A stretch of DNA of 5,737 nt from an uncultured Flavobacteriales bacterium (GTDB lineage: Bacteria; Bacteroidota; Bacteroidia; Flavobacteriales_D; Crocinitomicaceae). Below are positions 1 through 5,697 of the stretch, piece after piece (position 1 is the stretch's first letter; each line of letters starts with the position of its first letter). Where the stretch lies: contig CAJWCX010000095.1 of the NCBI GenBank assembly GCA_913031405.1, positions 1 to 5,737 on the forward strand, written 5' to 3'. The translations under genes and the position numbers were made by a program. The notes beneath the pieces were generated by a model. That model worked only from the letters and a program-made list of their open reading frames with translations. It was not told where the DNA came from and ran no database searches.

Positions 1-510
1 GGTTGTAATAAGTGGCGCATATTCTTTTAGTTTTTTGTAGAGATAAAAGTTGGTTGTATCTCCTTCCATTGTTGGACTTAGAGCAAAAATGATCTCCTCT
101 ACTTTTTTTGAATTCACTTTTTCAAGTAAGGGTTGGATGTTGAGATCGTTTGGTCCAATGCCATCCATGGGAGAAATTACTCCACCCAAAACATGATACT
201 TTCCTTTAAACGCTCCAGTTGATTCCACTGCAATGATGTCTCTAATGTCCTCAACGACACAGATGATTTCGGAGCTTCTATTAGGATTTAGGCAAATATC
301 ACAAACTGGTTGGTCAGATATATTTCCACATTCTTTGCAATTGATTACGTTCAGCTTGAGATCTATAATAGCGTTGGCAAAATCATGTATTTCATGTTCG
401 TTTCGCTTTAATAAATGCAAAGCCAATCTTAAAGCAGATCTTTTTCCGATTCCGGGTAGGCTTGATAACTGCTCAACCGCGTTGTCTAAAATCTTTGATG
501 GGGTTTGCAT
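1..510 (-). CDS. recR: Recombination mediator protein RecR (3' end cut by window edge)
   Basis: RecR works with RecO (and RecF) to load RecA on single-stranded gaps during recombinational repair; it acts in the cytoplasm as a DNA-clamping ring. Translating the minus strand from the ATG at 510-508 gives 170 residues open to the window edge; the family is about 200 residues, so roughly the last 30 are missing. Visible in order: a helix-hairpin-helix with LPGIGKRSALRLA (residues 18-30), a C4 zinc finger (C58, C61, C70, C73), then a Toprim domain from about residue 80 with VVED (acidic E87) and the typical PTMEGDTTNFY segment (E149, D151). No key residue seen is missing. The start fits the family, which begins shortly before the helix-hairpin-helix. 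It is divergent from smpB. Identification is secure from these motifs. Confidence 0.96.
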   Translation of the reverse strand, partial: MQTPSKILDNAVEQLSSLPGIGKRSALRLALHLLKRNEHEIHDFANAIIDLKLNVINCKECGNISDQPVCDICLNPNRSSEIICVVEDIRDIIAVESTGAFKGKYHVLGGVISPMDGIGPNDLNIQPLLEKVNSKKVEEIIFALSPTMEGDTTNFYLYKKLKEYAPLITT

Positions 511-537
511 GATTAAAAGTAATCATTTTCATTCTTT

Positions 538-569
538 AAAAGATAAATGTTTAACGGTTTAAATGGCAA
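538..569 (-). promoter_or_regulatory. Possible recR promoter (Bacteroidota type)
   Basis: On the minus strand, TATCTTTT (545-538) matches the Bacteroidota -7 element TAnnTTTG except at the last base, and a TTG lies 21 bp upstream (569-567). Transcription would start about 20 nt before the recR ATG. The match is imperfect in AT-rich DNA, so this is tentative. Confidence 0.3.
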
Positions 570-581
570 TGCTTAACTTTG
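550..581 (+). promoter_or_regulatory. Probable smpB promoter (Bacteroidota type)
   Basis: TAACTTTG at 574-581 is a full match to the Bacteroidota -7 element TAnnTTTG. A weak -33 element, TTTA (550-553), lies 20 bp upstream. The -7 box ends only 7 bp before the smpB ATG, so the transcript would begin at or within a few bases of the start codon. The same octamer, TAACTTTG, is used ahead of rpsP. Confidence 0.55.
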
Positions 582-588
582 AAATGAA

Positions 589-1047
589 ATGCCTCAGCAA
601 CAAATTAATATACAGAATAAAAAAGCAAGATTTGAGTATCATTTACTTGAAGAATATGTTGCTGGTATCCAGCTAAAAGGCACCGAAATTAAGAGTATAA
701 GAAACGGGAAGGCCAGTATTATGGAGGCATATGGTGTCTTTCATGCGGGTGAAGTCTACATTCGAAACATGTACATTTCTGAATATGAAAAAGGTAGCTA
801 TAATAACCATAAGCCTAGAGCAGACAGAAAATTACTACTGAATTCAAATGAAATTATCAAAATCGAAAAGTTTTTGAAAACAAAAGGGAATACATTGGTA
901 CCTGTGAAGTTGTTTTTATCTGAAAAGGGATGGTTGAAAATTCTAATCGCATGTGCTACCGGAAAGAAAACGCATGATAAAAGACAAGATCTAAAATTGA
1001 AGGATGCTAAGCGTGAAATGGATCGTGCTCTGAAAAAAAATAGATAA
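589..1047 (+). CDS. smpB: SsrA-binding protein SmpB
   Basis: SmpB binds the tRNA-like domain of tmRNA and places it in the A site of stalled ribosomes, so that the nascent chain is tagged for proteolysis and the ribosome is freed. The 152-residue length is normal for the family. Recognisable blocks are INIQNKKARFEYHLLEEYVAG at the N-terminus, GTEIKSIRNGKAS (31-43), NHKPRADRKLLL (73-84), and the C-terminal GKKTHDKR (125-132) followed by DAKREMDRALKK (139-150), the basic tail that enters the mRNA channel. The ATG at 589 puts the first conserved residues at the usual place. There is no Shine-Dalgarno sequence, and a -7 box lies just upstream, so the mRNA may be leaderless. The gene is divergent from recR and convergent with the LolA-like gene, 23 bp away. 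The tmRNA gene is not in this window. Confidence 0.97.
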   Translation: MPQQQINIQNKKARFEYHLLEEYVAGIQLKGTEIKSIRNGKASIMEAYGVFHAGEVYIRNMYISEYEKGSYNNHKPRADRKLLLNSNEIIKIEKFLKTKGNTLVPVKLFLSEKGWLKILIACATGKKTHDKRQDLKLKDAKREMDRALKKNR

Positions 1048-1070
1048 AAAAAGACGAGAAATGTTTAGGA

Positions 1071-1709
1071 TTAGTCACGGATTACCGCATACCCTGGGTA
1101 TTTTGATTTATCAAAAGTGAACTTTGAATCGGAAATAGGTTTGTTACTTTCGAACTTAGTTAAATGATAGCTCATCGTTGTTCCATCATTAGCTTTCATA
1201 ATGGCTTTCTTTAATGCTTTTGATTTTTCCGAAACATATAGAATGATTGTATGATAATCTGCATTTTCGGGATCTAAAGGGTATAGGTTGATAACATGAA
1301 CATTTTCACCATTGAAGGAAGCCAATTTTGAGTATTTATTCTTAAATCCTGATTCCCAAATGGTCATTAATTTTTTTGGGTTCATACTTTCTTCATCGTC
1401 ACTATATTCTGATTCGTAAACCGATTTTTCTTCTGAAATAATGGTCCACGTTTTATAACCATTAGATAATAAAGTAATCTCACCATAACTAGCAAAGAAT
1501 TTATTACCCTTGACCCAACCTTTTCCTTTTTCGCTTTCGTTTACTCCAGTTGCTGTGTTTTTGATGTTGGCATTGAATTCAACATAAAAGGTGTTCATAT
1601 TTTTCATAGAACTTGACAGCGAATTCAAAATGGATTGAGACTTACTGGTTTGCGAGAAACTGTTTAAAGCCAAAAGGCAGAACAAAAAACTAGTAGCGAT
1701 GATTTTCAT
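1071..1709 (-). CDS. lolA: LolA-like outer-membrane lipoprotein carrier protein
   Basis: LolA shuttles lipoproteins across the periplasm from the LolCDE exporter to the outer membrane. The 212-residue product has a Sec signal peptide (MKIIATSFLFCLLALNSFSQ, cleavage likely after Q20) with no lipobox cysteine, so it should be soluble in the periplasm. The mature part resembles Bacteroidota LolA: ILNSLSSSMKNMNTFYVEF (27-45), the strand pair GKGWVKGNKFF (62-72), LLSNGYKTWTI (80-90), MNPKKLMTIWESGFKNKY (109-126), VHVINLYPLDPE (137-148), and the end block PISDSKFTFDKSKYPGYAVI (191-210), a characteristic ending of this group. It stands alone, not beside ftsK, where flavobacterial lolA is often found. 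The acidic stretch at 102-107 (YSDDEE) is mild and family-like. The fold call is firm; exact orthology to LolA rather than a LolA-like paralogue is inferred from these blocks. Confidence 0.85.
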   Translation of the reverse strand: MKIIATSFLFCLLALNSFSQTSKSQSILNSLSSSMKNMNTFYVEFNANIKNTATGVNESEKGKGWVKGNKFFASYGEITLLSNGYKTWTIISEEKSVYESEYSDDEESMNPKKLMTIWESGFKNKYSKLASFNGENVHVINLYPLDPENADYHTIILYVSEKSKALKKAIMKANDGTTMSYHLTKFESNKPISDSKFTFDKSKYPGYAVIRD

Positions 1710-1726
1710 ATATATAAATTTACTTG

Positions 1727-1753
1727 CAAATATCAGAAATTATGCCAAACAAA
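1727..1753 (-). promoter_or_regulatory. Weak candidate promoter for the LolA-like gene
   Basis: On the minus strand, GATATTTG (1734-1727) is a one-mismatch match to TAnnTTTG. A TTTG (1753-1750) lies 15 bp upstream, shorter than the usual spacing of about 19 bp. It ends 17 bp before the ATG. The signal is weak; it is listed because some promoter is needed in this divergent region. Confidence 0.25.
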
Positions 1754-1802
1754 AAAATTATGATGATTTATAGATAAATTTTGTAATGATCTCTGTGTAA
1801 AG

Positions 1803-1833
1803 TTTGGTGAATCAGATAATCTTAATAACTTTG
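1803..1833 (+). promoter_or_regulatory. rpsP-rimM operon promoter (Bacteroidota consensus)
   Basis: TTTG at 1803-1806, a 19-bp spacer, and TAACTTTG at 1826-1833 match the primary sigma factor consensus of Bacteroidota (-33 TTTG, -7 TAnnTTTG) at every fixed position. Transcription should begin near 1838-1841, leaving a leader of about 50 nt before the rpsP ATG. A strong promoter is expected for a ribosomal protein gene. It is the clearest promoter in the window. Confidence 0.8.
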
Positions 1834-1858
1834 CGCTTCTTAAAATTAATTATGAATC

Positions 1859-1873
1859 GAGGTTTCGTACCTC
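1859..1873 (+). promoter_or_regulatory. Hairpin in the rpsP leader
   Basis: GAGGT (1859-1863) and ACCTC (1869-1873) form a perfect 5-bp stem around the loop TTCGT, ending 15 nt before the rpsP ATG and inside the predicted leader. The rest of the leader up to the ATG is almost entirely A/T and unstructured. The hairpin is seen directly; a regulatory role, such as feedback by S16 or transcript stability, is only a guess. It has no U-tract, so it is not a terminator. Confidence 0.45.
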
Positions 1874-1888
1874 AAATTATAACACATT

Positions 1889-2527
1889 ATGGCAACACGA
1901 ATTCGTTTACAACGTCACGGTAAAAAAGGAAAACCATTTTTTCACATTGTAGCAGCAGATAGTAGATCAAAAAGAGATGGTCGTTTTATTCAAAAGTTGG
2001 GAACATATGATCCAACTGTAAATCCAGCGATTATCAACTTGAATTTTGATGATACTTTAAATTGGGTCCAAAAAGGAGCTGAGCTTACTGATACTGCAAG
2101 AGCAATACTCTCCTACAAAGGTGTTTTGTATAAAAATCACTTGTTAAAAGGAGTAGTTAAAGGAGCTTTAACTGAAGCTGATGTCGAAAAGAAGTTTGAA
2201 AAATGGCTGAAAGAAAAAGAGGCTAAAGTTCAAGCTAAAATTGACGGGCTCGAAAAAAGTGCGGCAAAAGCAAAATTGGATCAGTTTAAATCTGAGTCTG
2301 CTGTTAAGGAAGCAAGAGCGGCTGCAATTATTGCAAAAAATACTCCTGCTCCAGAAGAAGCACCTGTTGAGGCTGCAACTGAAGAAGCACCTGTTGAGGC
2401 TGCAACTGAAGAAGCACCTGTTGAGTCTGCAACTGAAGAGGCACCTGTTGAGTCTGCAACTGAAGAAGCACCTGCAGAAGATTCTTCTGATGACTCTGAA
2501 AAAAAGGAAGCGCCATCTGCTGAATAA
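1889..2527 (+). CDS. rpsP: 30S ribosomal protein bS16 with long acidic C-terminal extension
   Basis: bS16 is a primary/secondary binder of the 16S rRNA 5' and central domains and is needed for 30S assembly. The core is residues 1 to about 82: MATRIRLQRHGKKGKPFFHIV, ADSRSKRDGRFIQKLGTYDP and the ARAILSYKGVLYKNHLL end block all match the family, and MATRIRLQRHG fixes the start. Most bacterial S16 proteins stop near residue 80-90; this one is 212 residues. A charged, Lys/Glu/Ala-rich and probably helical stretch (about 95-150) is followed by a Pro/Glu/Ala tail (156-212) of four nine-residue repeats (EEAPVEAAT, then EEAPVESAT) and an acidic end. The tail has 21 acidic and 2 basic residues in 57. 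Extended S16 proteins are usual in Bacteroidota, but the repeat block looks recent. rimM follows after 6 bp. There is no Shine-Dalgarno sequence, as is normal in this phylum. Confidence 0.97.
   Translation: MATRIRLQRHGKKGKPFFHIVAADSRSKRDGRFIQKLGTYDPTVNPAIINLNFDDTLNWVQKGAELTDTARAILSYKGVLYKNHLLKGVVKGALTEADVEKKFEKWLKEKEAKVQAKIDGLEKSAAKAKLDQFKSESAVKEARAAAIIAKNTPAPEEAPVEAATEEAPVEAATEEAPVESATEEAPVESATEEAPAEDSSDDSEKKEAPSAE
2354..2473 (+). repeat. 27-bp in-frame tandem repeat in rpsP (about 4.4 copies)
   Basis: Units lie at 2354-2380, 2381-2407, 2408-2434 and 2435-2461, with a 12-bp partial unit at 2462-2473. Each starts GAAGAAGCACCTGTTGAG and encodes EEAPVEAAT or EEAPVESAT. Units 1 and 2 are identical, unit 3 differs from them by one base (GCT to TCT, Ala to Ser), and unit 4 by a further silent GAA to GAG. 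Near-identity at the DNA level implies recent duplication or ongoing homogenisation. The 27-bp length keeps the frame, so copy-number change would only lengthen or shorten the S16 tail. Confidence 0.95.
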
Positions 2528-2533
2528 GCAGTT

Positions 2534-3061
2534 ATGGATTTACAAGATTCCATTTACATAGGACAAATTGCGAAACTCCACGGATACAAAGGTGGAGTTT
2601 CTTTGTTTTTAGATGTAAGCGATCCATTGGCATATAAAGAGACTGAAAGTTTTTTTGTCGAAATAGACGGTATTCTTACCCCGTTTTTTGTCGAGTCACT
2701 TAAATTAAAAAACAAAGGTTTTGCCGCTGTTAAATTCCAAGGCGTTGAGTCCGAAGAGCAAGCTCTTTCTTTGATCAAAAGAAAGGTATACATTCCAAAA
2801 TCAGATGTGAAGCAAATAGATCATTTACGATTGAATGACCATGAAATTATTGGTTATTCCGTGGAAGATGAAAACAAGGGAGCTATTGGCACTGTAGTCA
2901 ACGTGGTTGATTTAAAATCAAACCCCTTAATTGTCATTGATTTTAAAGAAAAAGAAATTCTAATTCCTCTTGTGGAAGATCTTATTGTTCATGTTGATCA
3001 AGATTCAAAGAGGATGAAAATTAATGCTCCGGAAGGTCTGATTGATCTTTATTTAGATTAA
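2534..3061 (+). CDS. rimM: Ribosome maturation factor RimM
   Basis: RimM binds S19 and the 30S head and helps the 16S rRNA 3' domain mature. The 175-residue length is typical. The N-terminal RimM barrel (about 7-90) opens with IGQIAKLHGYKGGVSL (9-24), the family signature, and includes GFAAVKFQGVESEEQALSLI (62-81). The C-terminal PRC barrel (about 98-174) carries GAIGTVVNVVD (116-126), the EILIPLVEDLI block (141-151) and the closing INAPEGLIDLYL (163-174). It starts 6 bp after the rpsP stop and must be co-transcribed, the usual rpsP-rimM pairing. In many bacteria trmD and rplS follow; here they are absent and the operon ends after two genes. The last 9 bp overlap the end of the convergent GH3 gene. 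Confidence 0.96.
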   Translation: MDLQDSIYIGQIAKLHGYKGGVSLFLDVSDPLAYKETESFFVEIDGILTPFFVESLKLKNKGFAAVKFQGVESEEQALSLIKRKVYIPKSDVKQIDHLRLNDHEIIGYSVEDENKGAIGTVVNVVDLKSNPLIVIDFKEKEILIPLVEDLIVHVDQDSKRMKINAPEGLIDLYLD

Positions 3062-4201
3062 TCCCAGACATACTTTCATTCGTATAATTCGCTTCGCAGA
3101 TTCATTTACAGAACTATTGAATTCTTTATTCCCTGTTTTATAGTGCTCCCAAATTTCTTTATGTGCTTTTCTAGCGTTAGCAGGCATCAATAGGATATCG
3201 CACCCAGCTGCTATGGCTTTTACCGAGTTGTTTGGCACATTTCTAACACCACCCATATTCATGGCATCGGTAACGATGATTCCCTTGTATTCCATTTTTT
3301 CTCTAAGTAATTCAGTAACTACCTTTTTTGAACACGTAGATGGAAGACCATTGGTATCGAATTCTTTGTTTCCTTCTATAGCTATATGTGCAACCATAAT
3401 AGAAAGAACACCATTAGCAATCAAAGGCGGATAATTAGAGATTTCTTTCAGTTCTCCTTTAATCACCTGTAGAGATTTATGGGTGTCTCCTGATACTAGG
3501 CCATGTCCAGGAAAGTGTTTAGCAGTCGCTATAATGTTATTCTCTTGTGTTGCTTTTATAAACGCATCCGACCACGGAATAATGTTTTCAGGATTTTTAC
3601 CGAAACTTCGGTAGCCCACTGTTTTATTGGGTGACATATCAACCACTGGCGAAAAGTTATAGTTGATTCCAATATCATTAAGGTCCTTTGAAATGGTGTT
3701 TGCTACCGCGATGACTTCCTTAATGGAATCAATCTCATTTGCTTTTTTTACTAGGGCAGAACCCATTATTTTTCGATTCACAAGACTCGGTTCTGCATCT
3801 GCACTATACAAAAATGGAAGGTTTCCATATTTAATGTTTGATTGATTAAAATCTTTAATCCAACCCGTAAATTCTTCTTTTGTGCCATTAAGCATAAGGA
3901 TTCCCCCAATCAATTGGTCCTTTATTAATCCGTTGATGGTCTCTAGTGTTTGACCGTATCGGCCGACTGCAGGCATGATGAGCTGCGCCACAAGTGCTTT
4001 ATCGTCAAGAGTGCTGTATATAGAGTCTACATAATGCTCCAAAGTAGGATCTTCGGTAAGGTAGTCATCCAAAGAAAAAAGGGGTAGTTTATTATTTTGA
4101 TGTAGCTCTTTATTTATGGTTTGTTGTTCTTGTGGCTCTTGTGCGCAATTGCTTAATAGAACCATACAAAAAAGAAATACCGGTGTTTTGGAAATGCTCA
4201 T
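3053..4201 (-). CDS. Glycoside hydrolase family 3 lipoprotein (NagZ-like beta-N-acetylhexosaminidase)
   Basis: A 382-residue single-domain GH3 enzyme, probably cleaving beta-linked N-acetylglucosamine (peptidoglycan turnover, or chitin or other glycans). The N-terminus is a lipoprotein signal with lipobox LSNC and acylated C19; N at -1 is off-consensus. A polar linker (20-50) precedes a TIM barrel (about 55-380). Catalytic features are complete: KHFPGHG (228-234), the GDTH dyad (D239/H241) that serves as acid/base in NagZ-type enzymes, and the nucleophile in VTDAMNMGGV (D312). The GH3 sugar-binding motif usually written DxEGG appears as DAEPS (135-139). The catalytic His-Asp loop argues for N-acetylhexosaminidase rather than beta-glucosidase, but the substrate is inferred. 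Unlike E. coli NagZ, which is cytosolic, this one should be membrane-anchored in the envelope. It lacks the C-terminal beta-lactamase domain that some Bacteroidota homologues carry. The ATG at 4201 gives a proper signal peptide. Confidence 0.87.
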   Translation of the reverse strand: MSISKTPVFLFCMVLLSNCAQEPQEQQTINKELHQNNKLPLFSLDDYLTEDPTLEHYVDSIYSTLDDKALVAQLIMPAVGRYGQTLETINGLIKDQLIGGILMLNGTKEEFTGWIKDFNQSNIKYGNLPFLYSADAEPSLVNRKIMGSALVKKANEIDSIKEVIAVANTISKDLNDIGINYNFSPVVDMSPNKTVGYRSFGKNPENIIPWSDAFIKATQENNIIATAKHFPGHGLVSGDTHKSLQVIKGELKEISNYPPLIANGVLSIMVAHIAIEGNKEFDTNGLPSTCSKKVVTELLREKMEYKGIIVTDAMNMGGVRNVPNNSVKAIAAGCDILLMPANARKAHKEIWEHYKTGNKEFNSSVNESAKRIIRMKVCLGLI

Positions 4202-4291
4202 GCGATTATTTTTTTTAAAAATAACAACAAGATTTAGGCCGATGTCATTAACCTATGGATACTTATACACACGAAAGCTGTCAATAACCTT
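4202..4291 (-). other. Intergenic region upstream of the GH3 gene
   Basis: These 90 bp separate the DUF457 gene stop from the GH3 start on the same strand. They hold a spaced direct repeat (4243-4254 and 4279-4290) and an A/T-only perfect inverted repeat, TTATTTTT (4206-4213) with AAAAATAA (4217-4224), just before the GH3 ATG. I see no full TAnnTTTG promoter and no GC-rich terminator, so whether the GH3 gene has its own promoter or is read through from upstream is open. Confidence 0.5.
4243..4290. repeat. Spaced 12-bp direct repeat ahead of the GH3 gene
   Basis: TGTCATTAACCT (4243-4254) and TGTCAATAACCT (4279-4290) differ at one base and start 36 bp apart. The pair lies 42-89 bp upstream of the GH3 start codon. 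It could be a two-site operator for a regulator, but copies this short in AT-rich DNA can also arise by chance. Confidence 0.45.
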
Positions 4292-5320
4292 CTATTCACT
4301 TGAAAAAATCTTTCCAAAGTAGCTATCAAAATCCACTGAAGACCACATGTTTTTAGATCGATAAGCTTGGGTTTCAATGATCTGTCCAGATCGGTTGGTT
4401 TTAAATTGATATCCAAAGAAGGGCTGTGTGTTTTTTTTGTTGGTCAAAAGGGTAGATACACCAAAGCGTAAATCAAAGAAATACAGACTGGAATCTTGTT
4501 TGGAAATATACCCGTAGTCATTACAAAACAAACGCAATTCATTTGAATAGTTCTTTCCTTTCCATTTAAGCTCATCAAATGGGATGTGGTCTTTTTTCGA
4601 AATGATTTGGATGTCGTTTTTTTGAAAGGGGTAGAATATAGATTTGTATCCCAAAACAAATTCGTTTTCATTTTCACCAAGTATGTTCCAATAGAATGAG
4701 GTTAGGGGCATTGGTTTGACCATAATGCGATTTGTTTTGTCCACGCCAGCCTCTTTGAAATAGCTCTGAGCATTAGATAAAATGATAAGCTTTACGACGA
4801 CTCCCCAAAGAAGATAAGCGCTAGAGTAGGAAAGACCAAATAGATTGATACGTTTCCTCCAAATAGAAGACCTATTAAGGAAAAGACAAGTGAGGAGACA
4901 TAAAGCAAAAGGTCCAGTGTATAGGGGGTCTAATACGAAAATGGTATTGAAGGCAATTCTGAAATCAAAAGGCCATAAAAACTGAGTTCCATAATTGGTA
5001 AACATATCCAGAATGGGATGGGTAACAATGGCCAAGAAAAAGAGCCAAAACCAAGTCTTAAAGGCGTGCCGATTTTGGTAGAGTTTAGAAACGGCATAAG
5101 CAAACAAAGGACTAAAAAAAACTGCAAATAGTAGAGAGTGGCTAAATCCTCTATGAACTAAAGAAGATTCAATAGGATGATAGAAGAATCTAAGAAACAC
5201 ATCGAGATCGGGAATTGTGCCTGCAATCGCTCCCCACAGGGCGGCTTTATTGCCAAGCTTTTTTCCACCTACAGCTTCTGCTACTGAAGCTCCAAGGACA
5301 ATCTGAGTCAGTGAATCCAA
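4292..5320 (-). CDS. DUF457/YdjM-family membrane protein (putative metal-dependent hydrolase)
   Basis: 342 residues beginning at TTG (5320-5318). No upstream in-frame ATG exists before a stop, and the TTG gives the family N-terminus MDSLTQIVLGASVAEAVGGK, which settles the start. Conserved polar residues sit in the membrane-proximal N-terminal half: IPDLD (D38, D40), HRGFSHS (H56, H61) and THPILDMFTNYG (H101, D105), the pattern that led to the name metal-dependent hydrolase, although no reaction is established for the family. Hydrophobic segments lie at about 60-80, 90-104, 124-148 and 160-182. The remaining 150 residues look soluble, with aromatic-rich beta-like stretches, and carry no motif I recognise. 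The gene follows the small secreted protein after 8 bp, so the two are probably one operon. The family call is firm; the biochemical function is unknown. Confidence 0.88.
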   Translation of the reverse strand: MDSLTQIVLGASVAEAVGGKKLGNKAALWGAIAGTIPDLDVFLRFFYHPIESSLVHRGFSHSLLFAVFFSPLFAYAVSKLYQNRHAFKTWFWLFFLAIVTHPILDMFTNYGTQFLWPFDFRIAFNTIFVLDPLYTGPFALCLLTCLFLNRSSIWRKRINLFGLSYSSAYLLWGVVVKLIILSNAQSYFKEAGVDKTNRIMVKPMPLTSFYWNILGENENEFVLGYKSIFYPFQKNDIQIISKKDHIPFDELKWKGKNYSNELRLFCNDYGYISKQDSSLYFFDLRFGVSTLLTNKKNTQPFFGYQFKTNRSGQIIETQAYRSKNMWSSVDFDSYFGKIFSSE

Positions 5321-5328
5321 AGGTTCAC

Positions 5329-5697
5329 TTATCGATTATCGGGGTCTTCAGAAGAACCAAGTGTCAATAGGTTCTCATAAAGACCTACTTGCTTTCCTTC
5401 TAATATTCCTTTAATCATTCGGATTTTTGCTTCCTCATTCTGAATCAGAATGTTGTCGATTTCGGACGGTGCAAGATTGCTCATCAGCTGAACCTGATTG
5501 TTTTTACGTGTGATTCCCATCACAATGATTTGTAGCTTTTCATTTTGTTCAGCTGTGAGCTGAAGGACCTCCGTAAGCTCGTTAATTTCAATAAGAGCCA
5601 GTTCATTGGCATCAGCTGGGGTCGTATTGTTCACTTGTGAATACATCACAGAGGATGCGAATAAGATAAAGGAGAAAAAGAGAATAGATTTCATCAT
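5329..5697 (-). CDS. Small secreted protein with an LTxxQ motif (Spy/CpxP-like by motif only)
   Basis: A 122-residue exported protein of unknown function. Residues 1-21 form a Sec signal peptide ending SSVMYSQ, with no lipobox cysteine, so it is likely periplasmic. The mature part is predicted mostly helical and contains LQLTAEQNEKLQ (45-56), an LTxxQ motif as in the Spy/CpxP envelope-stress chaperones, and later a second helix pair, EEAKIRMIKGILEGKQVGLYENL (88-110), resembling the second half of such repeats but without a clear second LTxxQ. The C-terminus is short and acidic (SSEDPDNR). Tandem ATG codons (5697-5695 and 5694-5692) give near-equal starts; the first is used here. A chaperone-like role is an inference from one short motif; the neighbour, a DUF457 membrane protein, does not clarify it. 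Confidence 0.72.
   Translation of the reverse strand: MMKSILFFSFILFASSVMYSQVNNTTPADANELALIEINELTEVLQLTAEQNEKLQIIVMGITRKNNQVQLMSNLAPSEIDNILIQNEEAKIRMIKGILEGKQVGLYENLLTLGSSEDPDNR

Noticed and set aside
233..562. Plus-strand open frame of 109 codons
   Set aside because: It lies antisense over recR, whose product is unambiguous; the protein has no family features.
1089..1104. ATACCCTGGGTAT followed by TTTT as a terminator for smpB
   Set aside because: The usable stem is only 5 bp, the T-run is short, and the sequence lies inside the conserved KYPGYAV codons of the LolA-like gene.
1852..1923. A 23-residue upstream open frame (ATG at 1852) overlapping the rpsP start
   Set aside because: It has no ribosome binding signal and no recognisable peptide, and it is short enough to be chance; it would also read through the leader hairpin. 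Worth reviving only if conserved.
2354..2473. Regular repeats as a CRISPR array
   Set aside because: The units are contiguous with no spacers and are in-frame coding sequence.
2241..2561. Overlapping open frames on both strands across the rpsP tail, with repetitive Leu/Gln or Ser/Ala products
   Set aside because: They are shifted or antisense readings of the 27-bp repeat, which is open in several frames because its length is a multiple of three.
4206..4224. Perfect 8-bp inverted repeat before the GH3 start as a terminator or operator
   Set aside because: It consists only of A and T, is very weak as RNA, and is expected by chance in AT-rich spacers.
4116..4322. Plus-strand open frame across the GH3 5' end and spacer
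   Set aside because: It is antisense to the lipoprotein signal region and has no recognisable product or promoter.
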